A stretch of 64,000 nucleotides of DNA from Bryobacterales bacterium (GTDB taxonomy: Bacteria > Acidobacteriota > Terriglobia > Bryobacterales > Bryobacteraceae). Below the pieces are notes generated by a model, which saw only the letters and a program-made list of their open reading frames with translations, did not search any database and was not told where the DNA came from. The stretch's first letter is position 1. Each line of letters opens with the position of its first letter. The DNA lies in NCBI GenBank assembly GCA_026954325.1, contig JAIXKK010000017.1, forward strand, positions 1 through 64,000, read 5' to 3'. Position numbers and translations under genes: made by a program. This document shows positions 18,198-29,024 of this stretch, one piece after another.

Positions 18198-19541
18198 TTG
18201 TCTGAATCGAGTTCCCGCAGATTTTTCCTCGGAGCCGCCACTGCCGCCGCCGCTACTCGCGTTCTCGGAGCCAATGACCGCATCAACGTCGCTATCGTCG
18301 GCATCGGCGGCCGCGGCACGAATCATCTGAACATCTACGCCCGCCTCCCCGGCGCCCGCGTCGCCGCGCTCTGTGACGTGAACCAGGCCGCCCGCGAGAA
18401 AGCCCAGGCTACCCTCGTGCGCGTCACCAGCGAGAAGGCCAAGGAATACGAAGACATGCGCCAGGCGTTCGCCGACCCCGGCGTTGATGCCGTCTCCATC
18501 GCTACGCCCAACCACTGGCACGCCCTGGCCACCATCTGGGCGTGCAAAGCCGGCAAGGATGTCTATTGCGAAAAGCCCGCCTGCTACAACATCCACGAAG
18601 GCCAGAAGATGCTTCAGGTGGCCCGCGAAACCAGGCGCATGGTCCAGATCGGCTCCCAGCACCGCAGCACGCCCTTCAAGATCCGCGCCATGCAACAACT
18701 CAACGACGGACTTATCGGCAAGGTCTATCTCTCCAAGGGCCTCTGCTTCAAGCGCCGCGTCTCCATCGGCCATAAGCCCGACAGCCCCACCCCTCCCGGA
18801 TTAAACTGGGACCTCTTCCTCGGCCCCGCCCCCATGCGCCCCTTCAATGAACTCCGCTTCAAGTACAACTGGCACTGGTTCTGGGACACCGGCAACGGCG
18901 ATATCGGCAACCAGGGCGTCCACCAGATCGGCATCTGCCGCTGGGGGCTCGGAGATCCCGAATGGCCCAAGTCCGCTGTCTCCACCGGCGGCAAGTACGT
19001 CTACACCGACGATCAGGAGACCCCTAATACCCAACTCGCCAGCTTCGATTACGGCGGCCGCGAGATCGTATTTGAAGTCCGGGGACTCCTCACCGGCGGC
19101 GAAGGCATTCCCGCCCACCGGCGCCGCCGCGGAGAAACGGAGACCACCGTCAAGACTCCGAAAATGCCCATCAACGTCATGGTCGGCAACCTCTTCTATG
19201 GCGCCGATGGATGGATGGTCATGGATGACCAGGGCGTCCAGGCGTTCAAAGGCGAAAGCAGCGAACTCATCATGGAAGACTACGGCGAGCGAGGCCCCGG
19301 CGGCGACACCACCCGCCTCCACATGGAGAACTTCCTCTCCGCCTGCCACTCCCGCAACCACGCGGAACTCCACGACGAGATCGCCAACGCCTATCTCAGC
19401 GCTTCGCTCTGCCACCTCGCCAACATCAGCTACCGCACCGGCCACAAGCTGACCATCAATCCCGGCCCGCGCTTCGCCAACGATGCCGAAGCCAACAAAA
19501 TGATTACGCGGCCCGAATACCGCAAGCCCTACGTGGTCTGA
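18198..19541 (+). CDS. Tat-exported Gfo/Idh/MocA family oxidoreductase
   Basis: A 447-residue NAD(P)-dependent oxidoreductase of the glucose-fructose oxidoreductase family. The N-terminus SSSRRFFLGAATAAAATRVLG is a Tat signal. The Rossmann motif is INVAIVGIGGRG, and the diagnostic catalytic-lysine motif is DVYCEKPACYNIHEG (EKP). The C-terminal domain has GNGDIGNQGVHQIGICRWG, as in many acidobacterial and planctomycete members. I prefer the TTG at 18198 because GGGAG lies 7 bases before it; TTG 18192 is too close. Its 3' end overlaps the convergent miaE stop by 13 bases. The substrate sugar is unknown. Confidence 0.92.
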   Translation: MSESSSRRFFLGAATAAAATRVLGANDRINVAIVGIGGRGTNHLNIYARLPGARVAALCDVNQAAREKAQATLVRVTSEKAKEYEDMRQAFADPGVDAVSIATPNHWHALATIWACKAGKDVYCEKPACYNIHEGQKMLQVARETRRMVQIGSQHRSTPFKIRAMQQLNDGLIGKVYLSKGLCFKRRVSIGHKPDSPTPPGLNWDLFLGPAPMRPFNELRFKYNWHWFWDTGNGDIGNQGVHQIGICRWGLGDPEWPKSAVSTGGKYVYTDDQETPNTQLASFDYGGREIVFEVRGLLTGGEGIPAHRRRRGETETTVKTPKMPINVMVGNLFYGADGWMVMDDQGVQAFKGESSELIMEDYGERGPGGDTTRLHMENFLSACHSRNHAELHDEIANAYLSASLCHLANISYRTGHKLTINPGPRFANDAEANKMITRPEYRKPYVV

Positions 19542-20161
19542 TCGCTTACGCCGGAATGGATGCGCGGCCCGGGGGGTTGTTCGGCTAAGATCCGCGCTTC
19601 GGCCACGAGCATCTCGCTCCAGCGCGCATCCACCACTGCCTTCTTCGCCACTTTGCAGGCCAGCTTCAGAAACACCTTGTAGTGGCCGAACTCCGAAGTG
19701 AACAGCGCAGTGTAAAAGCGCGCCAGTTCCTCGTCTTCCGCCGCCTCCGCCAGCACGGCAAACCGCTCGCAGGACCGCGCCTCAATGAGAGCGGATACGA
19801 ACAACCGGTCCAGCACCTCCCCGGCCTGGCCCTTGCGCACCAGCAAGCGCAGCGCGTTCGCATACGGGTTCTTGTGGACCCTATGCAACCGCCCGCCCCG
19901 CCGCACCACCATGCGGGTGACCTGCGCCAGGTGCGCGGCTTCGTCACGCGCCACACTGGTCATGGTTTCCACCCACCCCGGGGCCCAGTCGCCGGGCCAC
20001 TTGGTCAGCAGCTCGAGCGCGTTGTTCGCCGCCTTCCTCTCGAGGAAGGCATGGTCGATCAGTAACTCCATCGGCTGGGCAAGTACTCCGCGCGCCCATT
20101 CCATCGGCGTGCGCGACAGTAACGGAAGCGTATCTATTTTTTCAACAACGGCGGGCGTCAC
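19529..20161 (-). CDS. miaE: tRNA-(ms2io6A)-hydroxylase MiaE-like
   Basis: A 210-residue di-iron protein of the MiaE family, which hydroxylates the isopentenyl group of ms2i6A at tRNA position 37. Iron-binding carboxylate/His segments are visible in order: LLIDHAFLERKAANNALELL, VARDEAAHLAQVTRMV, ALIEARSCERFAVLAE and SEFGHYKVFLKL, matching the ferritin-like four-helix bundle. The start appears to be GTG at 20161; no strong ribosome-binding site is seen. It is divergent from the GH51 gene, with 36 bases between the starts, and convergent with the oxidoreductase gene. No miaA or miaB is in the window. Confidence 0.9.
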   Translation of the reverse strand: MTPAVVEKIDTLPLLSRTPMEWARGVLAQPMELLIDHAFLERKAANNALELLTKWPGDWAPGWVETMTSVARDEAAHLAQVTRMVVRRGGRLHRVHKNPYANALRLLVRKGQAGEVLDRLFVSALIEARSCERFAVLAEAAEDEELARFYTALFTSEFGHYKVFLKLACKVAKKAVVDARWSEMLVAEARILAEQPPGPRIHSGVSDQTT

Positions 20162-20197
20162 AACTCAAACTTAACCCACCGCGCCCGCAGGAGCATA

Positions 20198-21802
20198 ATG
20201 AACCTCATGAGCCTGCATCGAAGACAGTGGATGGCGGCCAGCCTCGGCCTGCTCGCCCCGCGCGCCTCGCGCGCCGCCGCGGCCCGCATCGAGATCCTTC
20301 CCGAAGAGCCCATCGGGAGAATCTCGCCCGATATCTACGGGCACTTCACCGAACACCTCGGCGGCTGCATCTACGACGGCATCTGGGTGGGCGAGAACTC
20401 CTCCATCCCCAACACCGGCGGCATCCGCAAGGCGCTCACCGACAACCTGAAGCGGCTGAAACCTCCCGTCATCCGCTGGCCCGGCGGCTGTTTCGCCGAT
20501 AGCTACAACTGGCGCGACGGCGTCGGTCCCCGCGCTGCACGGCCGCGCCGCACCAACTTCTGGGCCAACACCGAATACCTCTCTAAAGCCCCTGACGGCC
20601 CGTACAAGTACGACCCCAATCACTTCGGCACCAACGAGTTCGTCCGCTTCTGCAAGCTTGTGGGCGCCGAGCCCTACCTCGCCGCCAATTTGCGCAGCCT
20701 CAAGCCCCTCGATTTCTACGAGTGGATCGAATACTGCAACTCGCCCGCCGGCTCCACTACGCTTGCTGACCTGCGCGCCGCCGGCGGCGAACGCAACCCC
20801 TTCCCCGTCCGCTTCTGGGGCGTCGGCAACGAAAGCTGGGGCTGCGGCGGCAACTTCACCGGCGACGAGTACGCCATCGAGTACCGCCGCTTCGTCGAAT
20901 GGGCGCCGCGCTTCGGCGTCCCTCTCTCCTTCATCGCCTCCGGCCCCAACGTCGCCGACTACGCCTGGACCCGCTCCTTCTTCTCCAAACTCACGGAAAA
21001 GAGCAAAGGCCCCCTCCGCACCCTCTATGGCGCGGCCCTCCACTACTATTGCGGCACTACGGGCAAAGGCGATGCCGTCGATTTCACCGCCGATGACTGG
21101 TATGCCCTGCTCTCCAAGGCCACCCGCATGGAGGAATTGATCCGCAACCACTGGCAGATCATGGGCGAGATCGACACCGAACACCACGTCAAGCTCATCG
21201 TGGACGAATGGGGCGCCTGGCACAAGACCGCCGACATCGCCCCCGGCTACCTGTTCGGATACTTCCCCACGCTCCGCGATGCGCTCGTCTCCGGCCTCAC
21301 GCTCGACATCTTCAACCGGCACGCCGATAAAGTGGCCATGGCCAACGCCGCCCAACTGGTGAACAACATCCACACGTCCTTCATCGCCCATGAAGACAAG
21401 TTCACCGTCACCCCTGTCTTCCACGTCTTCGAGATGTACGCGGCGCACCAGGGCGGCATGTCCCTGCGTACGGAATTTCTCACTCCGCGGCTGAAGCCGC
21501 CATCCGGTCACGGCCTGGCGAGTCTATCGGGATCCTGTTCACTGCACGGCGCCCGCCTCGTGCTCAGCGTCGTCAACGCGGATGAAAAGAATGCCCTCGA
21601 GACCGAAATCCACGTCCGCGGCCGCCGCCTCTCCCCAATCTCGGCAGCCGTTCTCACCTCGAAGGATATCCACGCCCACAACTCTTTCGATCACCCCAAC
21701 GCCCTTCAGCCGGTGGAAAAGAAACTCGCCCCCGCCGGCGATCCTTACGTCTACTCCTTCGCTCCTGCTTCCGTCACGCGCCTGGAGTTCGATCTAACGT
21801 AG
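20198..21802 (+). CDS. Alpha-L-arabinofuranosidase, GH51
   Basis: A 534-residue exported glycoside hydrolase that removes terminal alpha-L-arabinofuranose from arabinan or arabinoxylan. RRQWMAASLGLLAPRASRAAA is a Tat-like signal. The clan GH-A barrel has GHFTEHLGGCIYDGIW and IRWPGGCFADSYNW, both GH51 signatures. The acid/base is Glu212 in WGVGNESWG and the nucleophile is Glu337 in IVDEWGAW. AGGAG lies 5 bases before the ATG at 20198. The last nine bases overlap the stop of the convergent unknown gene. GH127 (next plus-strand gene) cleaves the beta-linked counterpart, so together they suggest arabinan use. Confidence 0.94.
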   Translation: MNLMSLHRRQWMAASLGLLAPRASRAAAARIEILPEEPIGRISPDIYGHFTEHLGGCIYDGIWVGENSSIPNTGGIRKALTDNLKRLKPPVIRWPGGCFADSYNWRDGVGPRAARPRRTNFWANTEYLSKAPDGPYKYDPNHFGTNEFVRFCKLVGAEPYLAANLRSLKPLDFYEWIEYCNSPAGSTTLADLRAAGGERNPFPVRFWGVGNESWGCGGNFTGDEYAIEYRRFVEWAPRFGVPLSFIASGPNVADYAWTRSFFSKLTEKSKGPLRTLYGAALHYYCGTTGKGDAVDFTADDWYALLSKATRMEELIRNHWQIMGEIDTEHHVKLIVDEWGAWHKTADIAPGYLFGYFPTLRDALVSGLTLDIFNRHADKVAMANAAQLVNNIHTSFIAHEDKFTVTPVFHVFEMYAAHQGGMSLRTEFLTPRLKPPSGHGLASLSGSCSLHGARLVLSVVNADEKNALETEIHVRGRRLSPISAAVLTSKDIHAHNSFDHPNALQPVEKKLAPAGDPYVYSFAPASVTRLEFDLT

Positions 21803-23179
21803 GGCTTCCGTTGACGCCGTGGCCTTCTCCTCGTAGGCGCGCGCCTGCTCCTCACCACCCGCCGCGTGCGCGGCCTTCGACAGCTCGAGATAGATGAACC
21901 CGAGGAAGTTCGGCTCGCCGGCCAGCACCTCCTCCTTCGCCAGTTCCGCCTCGAGTCGCATCGCCAATCCTTCGAGCCGCCTTGCCGCCCCGCCCCGTTC
22001 CGGCGCCCGCCGCAGATCCAGAATCGCCAGCGCCGTGTGCCGCGGCAGCAGCGGGATGCGCATCTGCATCTCCATCTCGTACACCTCGCGCTTCGCCTCC
22101 GCTTCCTCGAGTGTTTCCAGATGATCCATCCACCGCGCGAAGTCGCCCAGCTTCGTAAACCGAGGTGAGCCTCCGCGGGCGTGCGCATTCTCGAGCAGCG
22201 AGTTGCCGAGCACGACGCGGTGCTCTTCCATCACCGCCCACTCTCGTTCCGCCCCGGCCTTCCGGTACAGGATTGCCGCTGAGAGAAAGTACACCAGCGC
22301 GCCCTGCACGTAGGCGAGAAACGCGCCCATCGTCGCGCTCTCCTTCGCCCGCCGCAACCGGCCCTCCCCGCGCGCCCGCATCCCTCTGGCGGCGCGCAGC
22401 GCCCATTCCCGAACCGGCTCACCCTCGAAGTAGGAGTGCTCCAGGTAGAATGACGGGTCCAGCGCCGGTATCACCACGGTCCGCTTCTTCCTGCCCTTTT
22501 CCGCCACCGGAGCGACCGCTTCCAGGCTCAGCCGGTACACCGAAGACAAATTGTACGGGCACGTGTGGAACAGCGCCAGCGCCGCCAACTGCCGCGCGAC
22601 ATAGTAGCCCGGCAGCAGAAATCGCCCATACCCCAGGCTCAGACGGTCCTCCAGTTTCCACGCGTAATCGAGGATCTCTGCATCCGGCGCGCGCGCCGGA
22701 TCGCGCGGCGGCGGCGCCTGCGACAGCAGCCGGATCGCGGTTTCATCGAGGCTTCCCTCCACCGCTTCCCGCGGACGCATACGGTCCGCGTCATAGTAGC
22801 GCGACAGACTCCGCATCGCATCGAGCAGCCCCGATTCCTCGAGCAGCTTCGGCGCATGTTCGCGAATCCACGAGGCGTGAGCCAGCACTGCCGGCCACAA
22901 CACCGGCTTCACTCCCTCGCCAACGTCCTCCATCTCGCCCTCGTCCATCGGCGGCCGCTCCTTCGTCGTGTAGCGCGTGCCGTGCTCCACCACGAGATAC
23001 ACCGTGCCCTCCGGCGTTGAGAACCGCAGCGCGCCGCGCCCGCGTTCCATCAGCTTTTGCAGCGCTCCCGCGTTTCTTGCGTTGGTCTCCGCCTCCAGCG
23101 GATCGAGCGCCGCCAGCGCCCCAATCAGACGCATCAAATCGCCCATGCGGCTGTTCAGTTCATCCGATGTATCCGGCAT
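21794..23179 (-). CDS. Unknown 461-residue protein, second gene of a two-gene operon
   Basis: I do not recognise this family. The protein is largely alpha-helical by eye, rich in Glu, Arg and Ala, without a signal peptide. The N-terminal part (to about 110) contains a beta-rich patch, ALRFSTPEGTVYLVVEHGTRY. The C-terminal 200 residues contain helical pairs such as AFLAYVQGALVYFLSAAILYRK and NFLGFIYLELSKAAHAAGGEEQARAYEEKA, which could be TPR-like. The ATG at 23179 lies 2 bases after the upstream stop, so the two genes are certainly cotranscribed and probably cotranslated. Codon choice is similar to the neighbours. A role as a partner of the upstream membrane-associated protein is inference. 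Confidence 0.72.
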   Translation of the reverse strand: MPDTSDELNSRMGDLMRLIGALAALDPLEAETNARNAGALQKLMERGRGALRFSTPEGTVYLVVEHGTRYTTKERPPMDEGEMEDVGEGVKPVLWPAVLAHASWIREHAPKLLEESGLLDAMRSLSRYYDADRMRPREAVEGSLDETAIRLLSQAPPPRDPARAPDAEILDYAWKLEDRLSLGYGRFLLPGYYVARQLAALALFHTCPYNLSSVYRLSLEAVAPVAEKGRKKRTVVIPALDPSFYLEHSYFEGEPVREWALRAARGMRARGEGRLRRAKESATMGAFLAYVQGALVYFLSAAILYRKAGAEREWAVMEEHRVVLGNSLLENAHARGGSPRFTKLGDFARWMDHLETLEEAEAKREVYEMEMQMRIPLLPRHTALAILDLRRAPERGGAARRLEGLAMRLEAELAKEEVLAGEPNFLGFIYLELSKAAHAAGGEEQARAYEEKATASTEALR

Positions 23180-23181
23180 TC

Positions 23182-23727
23182 TCAACTCTCCAGACCGAGT
23201 TCGCGCGACAACTGCCCGCTCAACTTCTCCGCCAACGCCGCCGCGCGTTCCCGCGGCATTCCCGCGTCCGTCAGGAATTCTTCCACTTCCACCCGCGCCA
23301 GGTACTTCACCTGCGACGTCTGCGCCGGGGAAAGATTCCGCGGCAGCGTCGTGAACGTCTCGCCGCCGATCACCTGGTCCATCTCCTGCTGAATCACCCG
23401 CAGCGCCGGCATCAGCAGATCGGCGCGGTCCTGATCCAACTCGCGCGCCCCGTTGCGCAGTTCGATCAGCCGCTGCCCCACGTCTTTGCCTACGTCCTTC
23501 CCGAGGCTCTCCGTGACGCCCTTCAGGACGCCGTAGGCGAAGGCGCCCACCAGCCCCGTGGCTACCGTCATCGCCACCTCGATTCCCGTGAAGTATTGCC
23601 GGTCTTTCACGGGGCGCCGCAGATAATGAACGTCCATCCCGATTGCGGCGGACACATCCAGCGCCATGTCGAAAACCGGTTGCGGCATATCATTAGCATG
23701 ACACGCGCCCGCCCCCGTCTCGCTCAT
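23182..23727 (-). CDS. Unknown small protein with one membrane segment
   Basis: A 181-residue protein of unknown family. Residues about 45-70 (GIEVAMTVATGLVGAFAYGVL) are a single possible membrane helix, preceded by a short N-terminal segment and followed by a charged helix (GKDVGKDVGQRLIELRNGARE). The C-terminus, RVEVEEFLTDAGMPRERAAALAEKLS, looks like a small helical domain. The ATG at 23727 has a weak AGGA upstream; an ATG at 23688 is a possible alternative. It starts 18 bases from the divergent GH127 ATG, so the promoters must overlap. It is the first gene of a tight pair with the 461-residue protein. Confidence 0.65.
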   Translation of the reverse strand: MSETGAGACHANDMPQPVFDMALDVSAAIGMDVHYLRRPVKDRQYFTGIEVAMTVATGLVGAFAYGVLKGVTESLGKDVGKDVGQRLIELRNGARELDQDRADLLMPALRVIQQEMDQVIGGETFTTLPRNLSPAQTSQVKYLARVEVEEFLTDAGMPRERAAALAEKLSGQLSRELGLES

Positions 23728-23745
23728 TTTGCGTAATCCTGGAAC

Positions 23746-25698
23746 ATGGAGGTTCCCCGTTTGAGACTCTGCCTTGCCATCCCACTTCTGCTCTGCACCC
23801 CCCTTGCCGCGGAGGACGCGCGCCCCGTTCTCGACACGGCCCATTCCCCGAAGGCCGTGCTGCATGGTGTCCCGGTCTCCGCTGTCACCCTCGGCGACGG
23901 CTTCTGGGCCCCGCGCCGCAAAGTGAATGTCGAGGTCAGCCTTCCCACCTTGCTCGAGTTGTTTGAGCAAAAGGGCATCCTCGACAACTTCCGCCGCATC
24001 TCCGGAAAGAGGGACGTCCCCCGCCGCGGTCCGCTCTTCACGGACTCCGATGTTTACAAATGGCTGGAGGCCGTCGCCTTCACCTTGCAGAGCGGCCCGC
24101 GGCCCGAACTCCGCGCCTCCGCCGAAGCCGTCATTGACGACATCGTCGCCGCGCAGGAGCCCGGCGGCTATCTCAACACGTACTACTCCCGCGAGAACCT
24201 CGCCGAGCGCCACCAGAACATGCGCGGCGGGCACGAACTCTACTGTCTCGGCCACATGCTGCAAGCCGGCATCGCCTGGCAGCGCGCCACCGGCGAGCGC
24301 AAACTCCTCGATTCCGGCATCCGCATGGTGGAGTATCTCCTCTCCAACTTCGGCCCAGGCAAGAAGCCCATCTTCACGGGGCACCCCGAGTTCGAACTCG
24401 CGCTCGTCGAACTCTACCGCACCACCGCGGACCGCCGCTATCTCGATTTCGCCGGCTATCTTCTCGGCGGCGACCCGCGCAATCACGTCGCTCCGCGCGA
24501 TATCACCTACCTGTTCAGCGGCAAGCCGTTTTTCACGCGCACACGGCTGGAAGGGCACGCCGTTCGCGCGATGTACGCTTCCTCCGGCGCCGCTGACTAC
24601 TACCTCGAAACCGGAGACGAACGCTACTTCCGCACTTTGCAAACCCTCTGGCAGGACATGGTCAGGCATAAAATGTACCTCACCGGCGGCGTGGGTTCCC
24701 GCGCTTCCGGGGAAGCCTTCGGCGAGCCGTACGAGTTGCCCAACCAGCAGGCCTACACCGAAAGCTGCGCCGCCATCGGCAACATTTTCTGGGATTGGCG
24801 CATGTTGCAAGCCACGGCGGCCGCCCCCTACATGGACGTACTCGAGCGCGCTCTCTACAACGGCGCCAACAGCGGTCTATCGCTCGGCGGCAATCTCTAT
24901 TGCTACCGCAATCCGCTCGAACTCGTGGGCAATCCGGAGGACAAGATCCGGAATCCCTGGTACGACACCACCTGCTGTCCGCCCAATCTCCAGCGCCTGC
25001 TCGGCTCCCTGCCGGGCTATTTCTACAGCACCTCGAAAGACGGCCTGTACGTGCACCTCTATCACAACTCGGAATTGAGATGGCATCTCGAAGACGGATC
25101 GCCGCTGCTCGTCGCCCAAACGACGCGCTATCCCTGGGATGGCGCGGTGGAACTGAAAGTCGAACCGGCGAAGCCCAGGGAGTTTACTCTCTTCCTGCGC
25201 ATTCCCGCCTGGGCGCGCAAGGCGGAAATCAGCGTCAACGGCGAAGCCGTACCGGGCGTCACGGCGGGCGCGTACTTTCCGCTTCGCCGCGCCTGGAAGC
25301 CCGCGGACCGCGTCCTGCTGCGCCTCGACGTCACTCCGCGCTTCACCGCCGCCAATCCGCGAGTACGGGAAAACCTCGGCAAAGCCGCCGTCGAGCGCGG
25401 ACCGCTCGTCTATTGCATGGAAGGCATCGATCAGCCATCAGGCGTCGCGATGTTCGACTGGTCGCTCGACGCCGCGGGCAAGTTCGAATCCGAGTGGCGT
25501 TCCGATCTGCTGGGCGGCGTCATGCTTCTCCGCCATAAGGCCATGGCGGCGGCAACGCCTTCCGCAACCGAAGCGCTCTACCGCCCGTTCACACCCACCC
25601 CCGAGAAGGGCAAACCCGGCGTCATTACGCTGATCCCGTACTACACGTTCGCCAATCGAGAACCGTCGCCGATGCAGGTATGGATCCCCTACCGCTGA
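23746..25698 (+). CDS. Beta-L-arabinofuranosidase, GH127 (DUF1680)
   Basis: A 650-residue exported glycoside hydrolase. Residues 1-22 are a signal peptide (RLCLAIPLLLCTPLAAE). An (alpha/alpha)6 barrel follows with GPLFTDSDVYKWLEA, MRGGHELYCLGHMLQAG and the Zn/thiolate site: Glu and Cys in YTESCAAIGN and the Cys pair in TTCCPPNLQRLL, where the second-group Cys is the nucleophile in characterised GH127 enzymes. A beta-sandwich C-terminal part completes it. It removes beta-L-arabinofuranose, as found on hydroxyproline-rich plant glycoproteins. It pairs functionally with the GH51 gene at 20198. Its stop is 3 bases from the stop of the convergent ceramidase-like gene. Confidence 0.92.
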   Translation: MEVPRLRLCLAIPLLLCTPLAAEDARPVLDTAHSPKAVLHGVPVSAVTLGDGFWAPRRKVNVEVSLPTLLELFEQKGILDNFRRISGKRDVPRRGPLFTDSDVYKWLEAVAFTLQSGPRPELRASAEAVIDDIVAAQEPGGYLNTYYSRENLAERHQNMRGGHELYCLGHMLQAGIAWQRATGERKLLDSGIRMVEYLLSNFGPGKKPIFTGHPEFELALVELYRTTADRRYLDFAGYLLGGDPRNHVAPRDITYLFSGKPFFTRTRLEGHAVRAMYASSGAADYYLETGDERYFRTLQTLWQDMVRHKMYLTGGVGSRASGEAFGEPYELPNQQAYTESCAAIGNIFWDWRMLQATAAAPYMDVLERALYNGANSGLSLGGNLYCYRNPLELVGNPEDKIRNPWYDTTCCPPNLQRLLGSLPGYFYSTSKDGLYVHLYHNSELRWHLEDGSPLLVAQTTRYPWDGAVELKVEPAKPREFTLFLRIPAWARKAEISVNGEAVPGVTAGAYFPLRRAWKPADRVLLRLDVTPRFTAANPRVRENLGKAAVERGPLVYCMEGIDQPSGVAMFDWSLDAAGKFESEWRSDLLGGVMLLRHKAMAAATPSATEALYRPFTPTPEKGKPGVITLIPYYTFANREPSPMQVWIPYR

Positions 25699-25701
25699 AA
25701 G

Positions 25702-26973
25702 CTACCGCGGCATGCCCTGCAGGTACGTGACGACAGCCTCGGTCACATCCTGCTGAACGCGGTCGCTGAACACGCTTGTCGCCGGTTCGTATCCGCCCTC
25801 GGCGAAGCCTTCCTTCGTCGGCAGATATCCCATCCACCCGTTCGTATAACCGAAATAGAAGGTGTTGCCGAACGGTGAGCGGTTGCGCACCTCCATCGAG
25901 ATCTCGCAGAACATTTCCACAGGGGCGCTCCAGATGGCCGTGCCATTGATTCTCCAGAACCGCAGCGGCAAACGCACCAGCGGTGATCCGTCCGGGTTCG
26001 TGCGTGCGTAGCCGCTCAACTCCTCCGTCCAATCGAGGCCCTTCTTGCGCGGCGTTTCCACCCACTTCTCTCCGGACCACAACGCGACTTCGCCCGTGCC
26101 CGCCGCCAACCCGCGGTTGGCCGCCAGAATCCGGTCGCCCAGCATGACGTTGAACTGCGTCAGGTGGCCGCTCTTGGGATCCCGGTACACGCTGTAGATG
26201 GGCGCGATGTTTCCCGCCGCGCCATTGATGTACAACATCGGCGCGCCGGTCTTTTCTTCCACATACTCCGCAACGATGCCCGGGGCGTCGCCGCTGATTT
26301 CCATCCAACTCCCGCCAAGCACGGTGCCGTGCATCGAGTAGTTCGCAATCAACGCAATAGGCGTGCCGTTCAGACGCTCCAGGCGAATGAGCCCGATCTG
26401 CCGGTCCACCGGTCCATCCGGATTCATTCCGAGCGAGATCTTCCCATCCACGTCCCGCGCCCGGCGATTGATGTTGGCGAAGGAGACGCCAGTCCCCATC
26501 GCTATGCGCGCCGGCGCCAGCTTTCGAATGGCTTCCTTCACTCCGCCCACCAGTTGACCGATTGCCGCCTCCGTGTATTCATCATCCGCCGCGTGACCGC
26601 CGCGCCCTTTCAGCAATATCTTGTAGACATCCGGCGACCCTACTTCCGGCGCCGAATGGGTGTGCGTGACGCTCCAAAGGAAGTTCCGCGCCGGGATGCC
26701 CGTCTCCTTTTCCATGCGCCGCGCCGTCTCGTCATATACTGCCGGAGAAAACAGGCCCACATCAGTGGACGCCAGCACGAACCGGTTCCGCCCGTCGTCC
26801 ATCACCACGATCCGATGGAAGATCCTGTCGTGTACCCCCGTCGATTGGCGGTCGGCATAGCCGATCAGCCATTTCGGAGTAGATGGTGTGATATCCACCT
26901 TTACCGCCGCTGCCTTGAAGGCCGCCGCCGCCGGCGCCAGGGCCGTTATCAGAGCAAGCATCAGGATTCGCAT
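25702..26973 (-). CDS. Exported neutral ceramidase-like hydrolase
   Basis: A 423-residue protein with a signal peptide (MRILMLALITALAPAAAAF) and the N-terminal domain of the neutral/alkaline non-lysosomal ceramidase family. Motifs are KVDITPSTPKWLIGYADR at the start, LWSVTHTHSAPEVG (zinc-binding histidines), IANYSMHGTVLGG and LYINGAAGNIAPIY. Acidobacteria carry many such proteins that probably hydrolyse amides or esters other than ceramide, and the C-terminal immunoglobulin-like domain of true ceramidases is missing. The start at 26973 is chosen because the signal peptide begins there; ORF extension to 27030 overlaps the GMC promoter region. Confidence 0.83.
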   Translation of the reverse strand: MRILMLALITALAPAAAAFKAAAVKVDITPSTPKWLIGYADRQSTGVHDRIFHRIVVMDDGRNRFVLASTDVGLFSPAVYDETARRMEKETGIPARNFLWSVTHTHSAPEVGSPDVYKILLKGRGGHAADDEYTEAAIGQLVGGVKEAIRKLAPARIAMGTGVSFANINRRARDVDGKISLGMNPDGPVDRQIGLIRLERLNGTPIALIANYSMHGTVLGGSWMEISGDAPGIVAEYVEEKTGAPMLYINGAAGNIAPIYSVYRDPKSGHLTQFNVMLGDRILAANRGLAAGTGEVALWSGEKWVETPRKKGLDWTEELSGYARTNPDGSPLVRLPLRFWRINGTAIWSAPVEMFCEISMEVRNRSPFGNTFYFGYTNGWMGYLPTKEGFAEGGYEPATSVFSDRVQQDVTEAVVTYLQGMPR

Positions 26974-27041
26974 AGCGTACGGGAGGCATGGTATCAGATT
27001 CACGCAGCCGGTTTGCGGATGCCGTGACATACTTATGGATA

Positions 27042-28687
<1,646 letters not shown>

Positions 28688-28691
<4 letters not shown>

Positions 28692-28942
28692 GACGGGCGT
28701 ACGCCGATGGATGTCGGCTTCGCCCTGTGTCCGGCCGTCGCGTAAAACAGGCTATACACCACCTGTTCTACGAAGCTCACGTTCGTGTCACCCCGCTGCG
28801 CTGCTTCCATGTACTTGACGAAGCAGTAAGTCTTGCGCGGCAGTTGCGCGTCGGTGGCCGCCTTGGCGCCCCACAGTGTCATGGACACGAGGAGCGCAAC
28901 CAGTGCCGCCCGCATGAAGTTCCATGTGATTTTGCTCCTCAT
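28688..28942 (-). CDS. Small exported protein, unknown
   Basis: An 84-residue protein with a clear signal peptide (FMRAALVALLVSMTLWGAKAA), giving a mature part of about 55 residues with a single Cys (TYCFVKYMEAAQRGDT). The four-base overlap with the GMC stop is convergent. It may be a genuine small secreted protein of unknown function. The signal peptide is the main evidence that it is coding. Confidence 0.5.
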
Positions 28943-29024
28943 GCCTGTAAGACGGCGAATCCCCGCCCCGGGTTAGCGCCTTCGGCCGGAAGTAACAAAA
29001 CTTAACGTTCGCCCCGGCGGGGAG

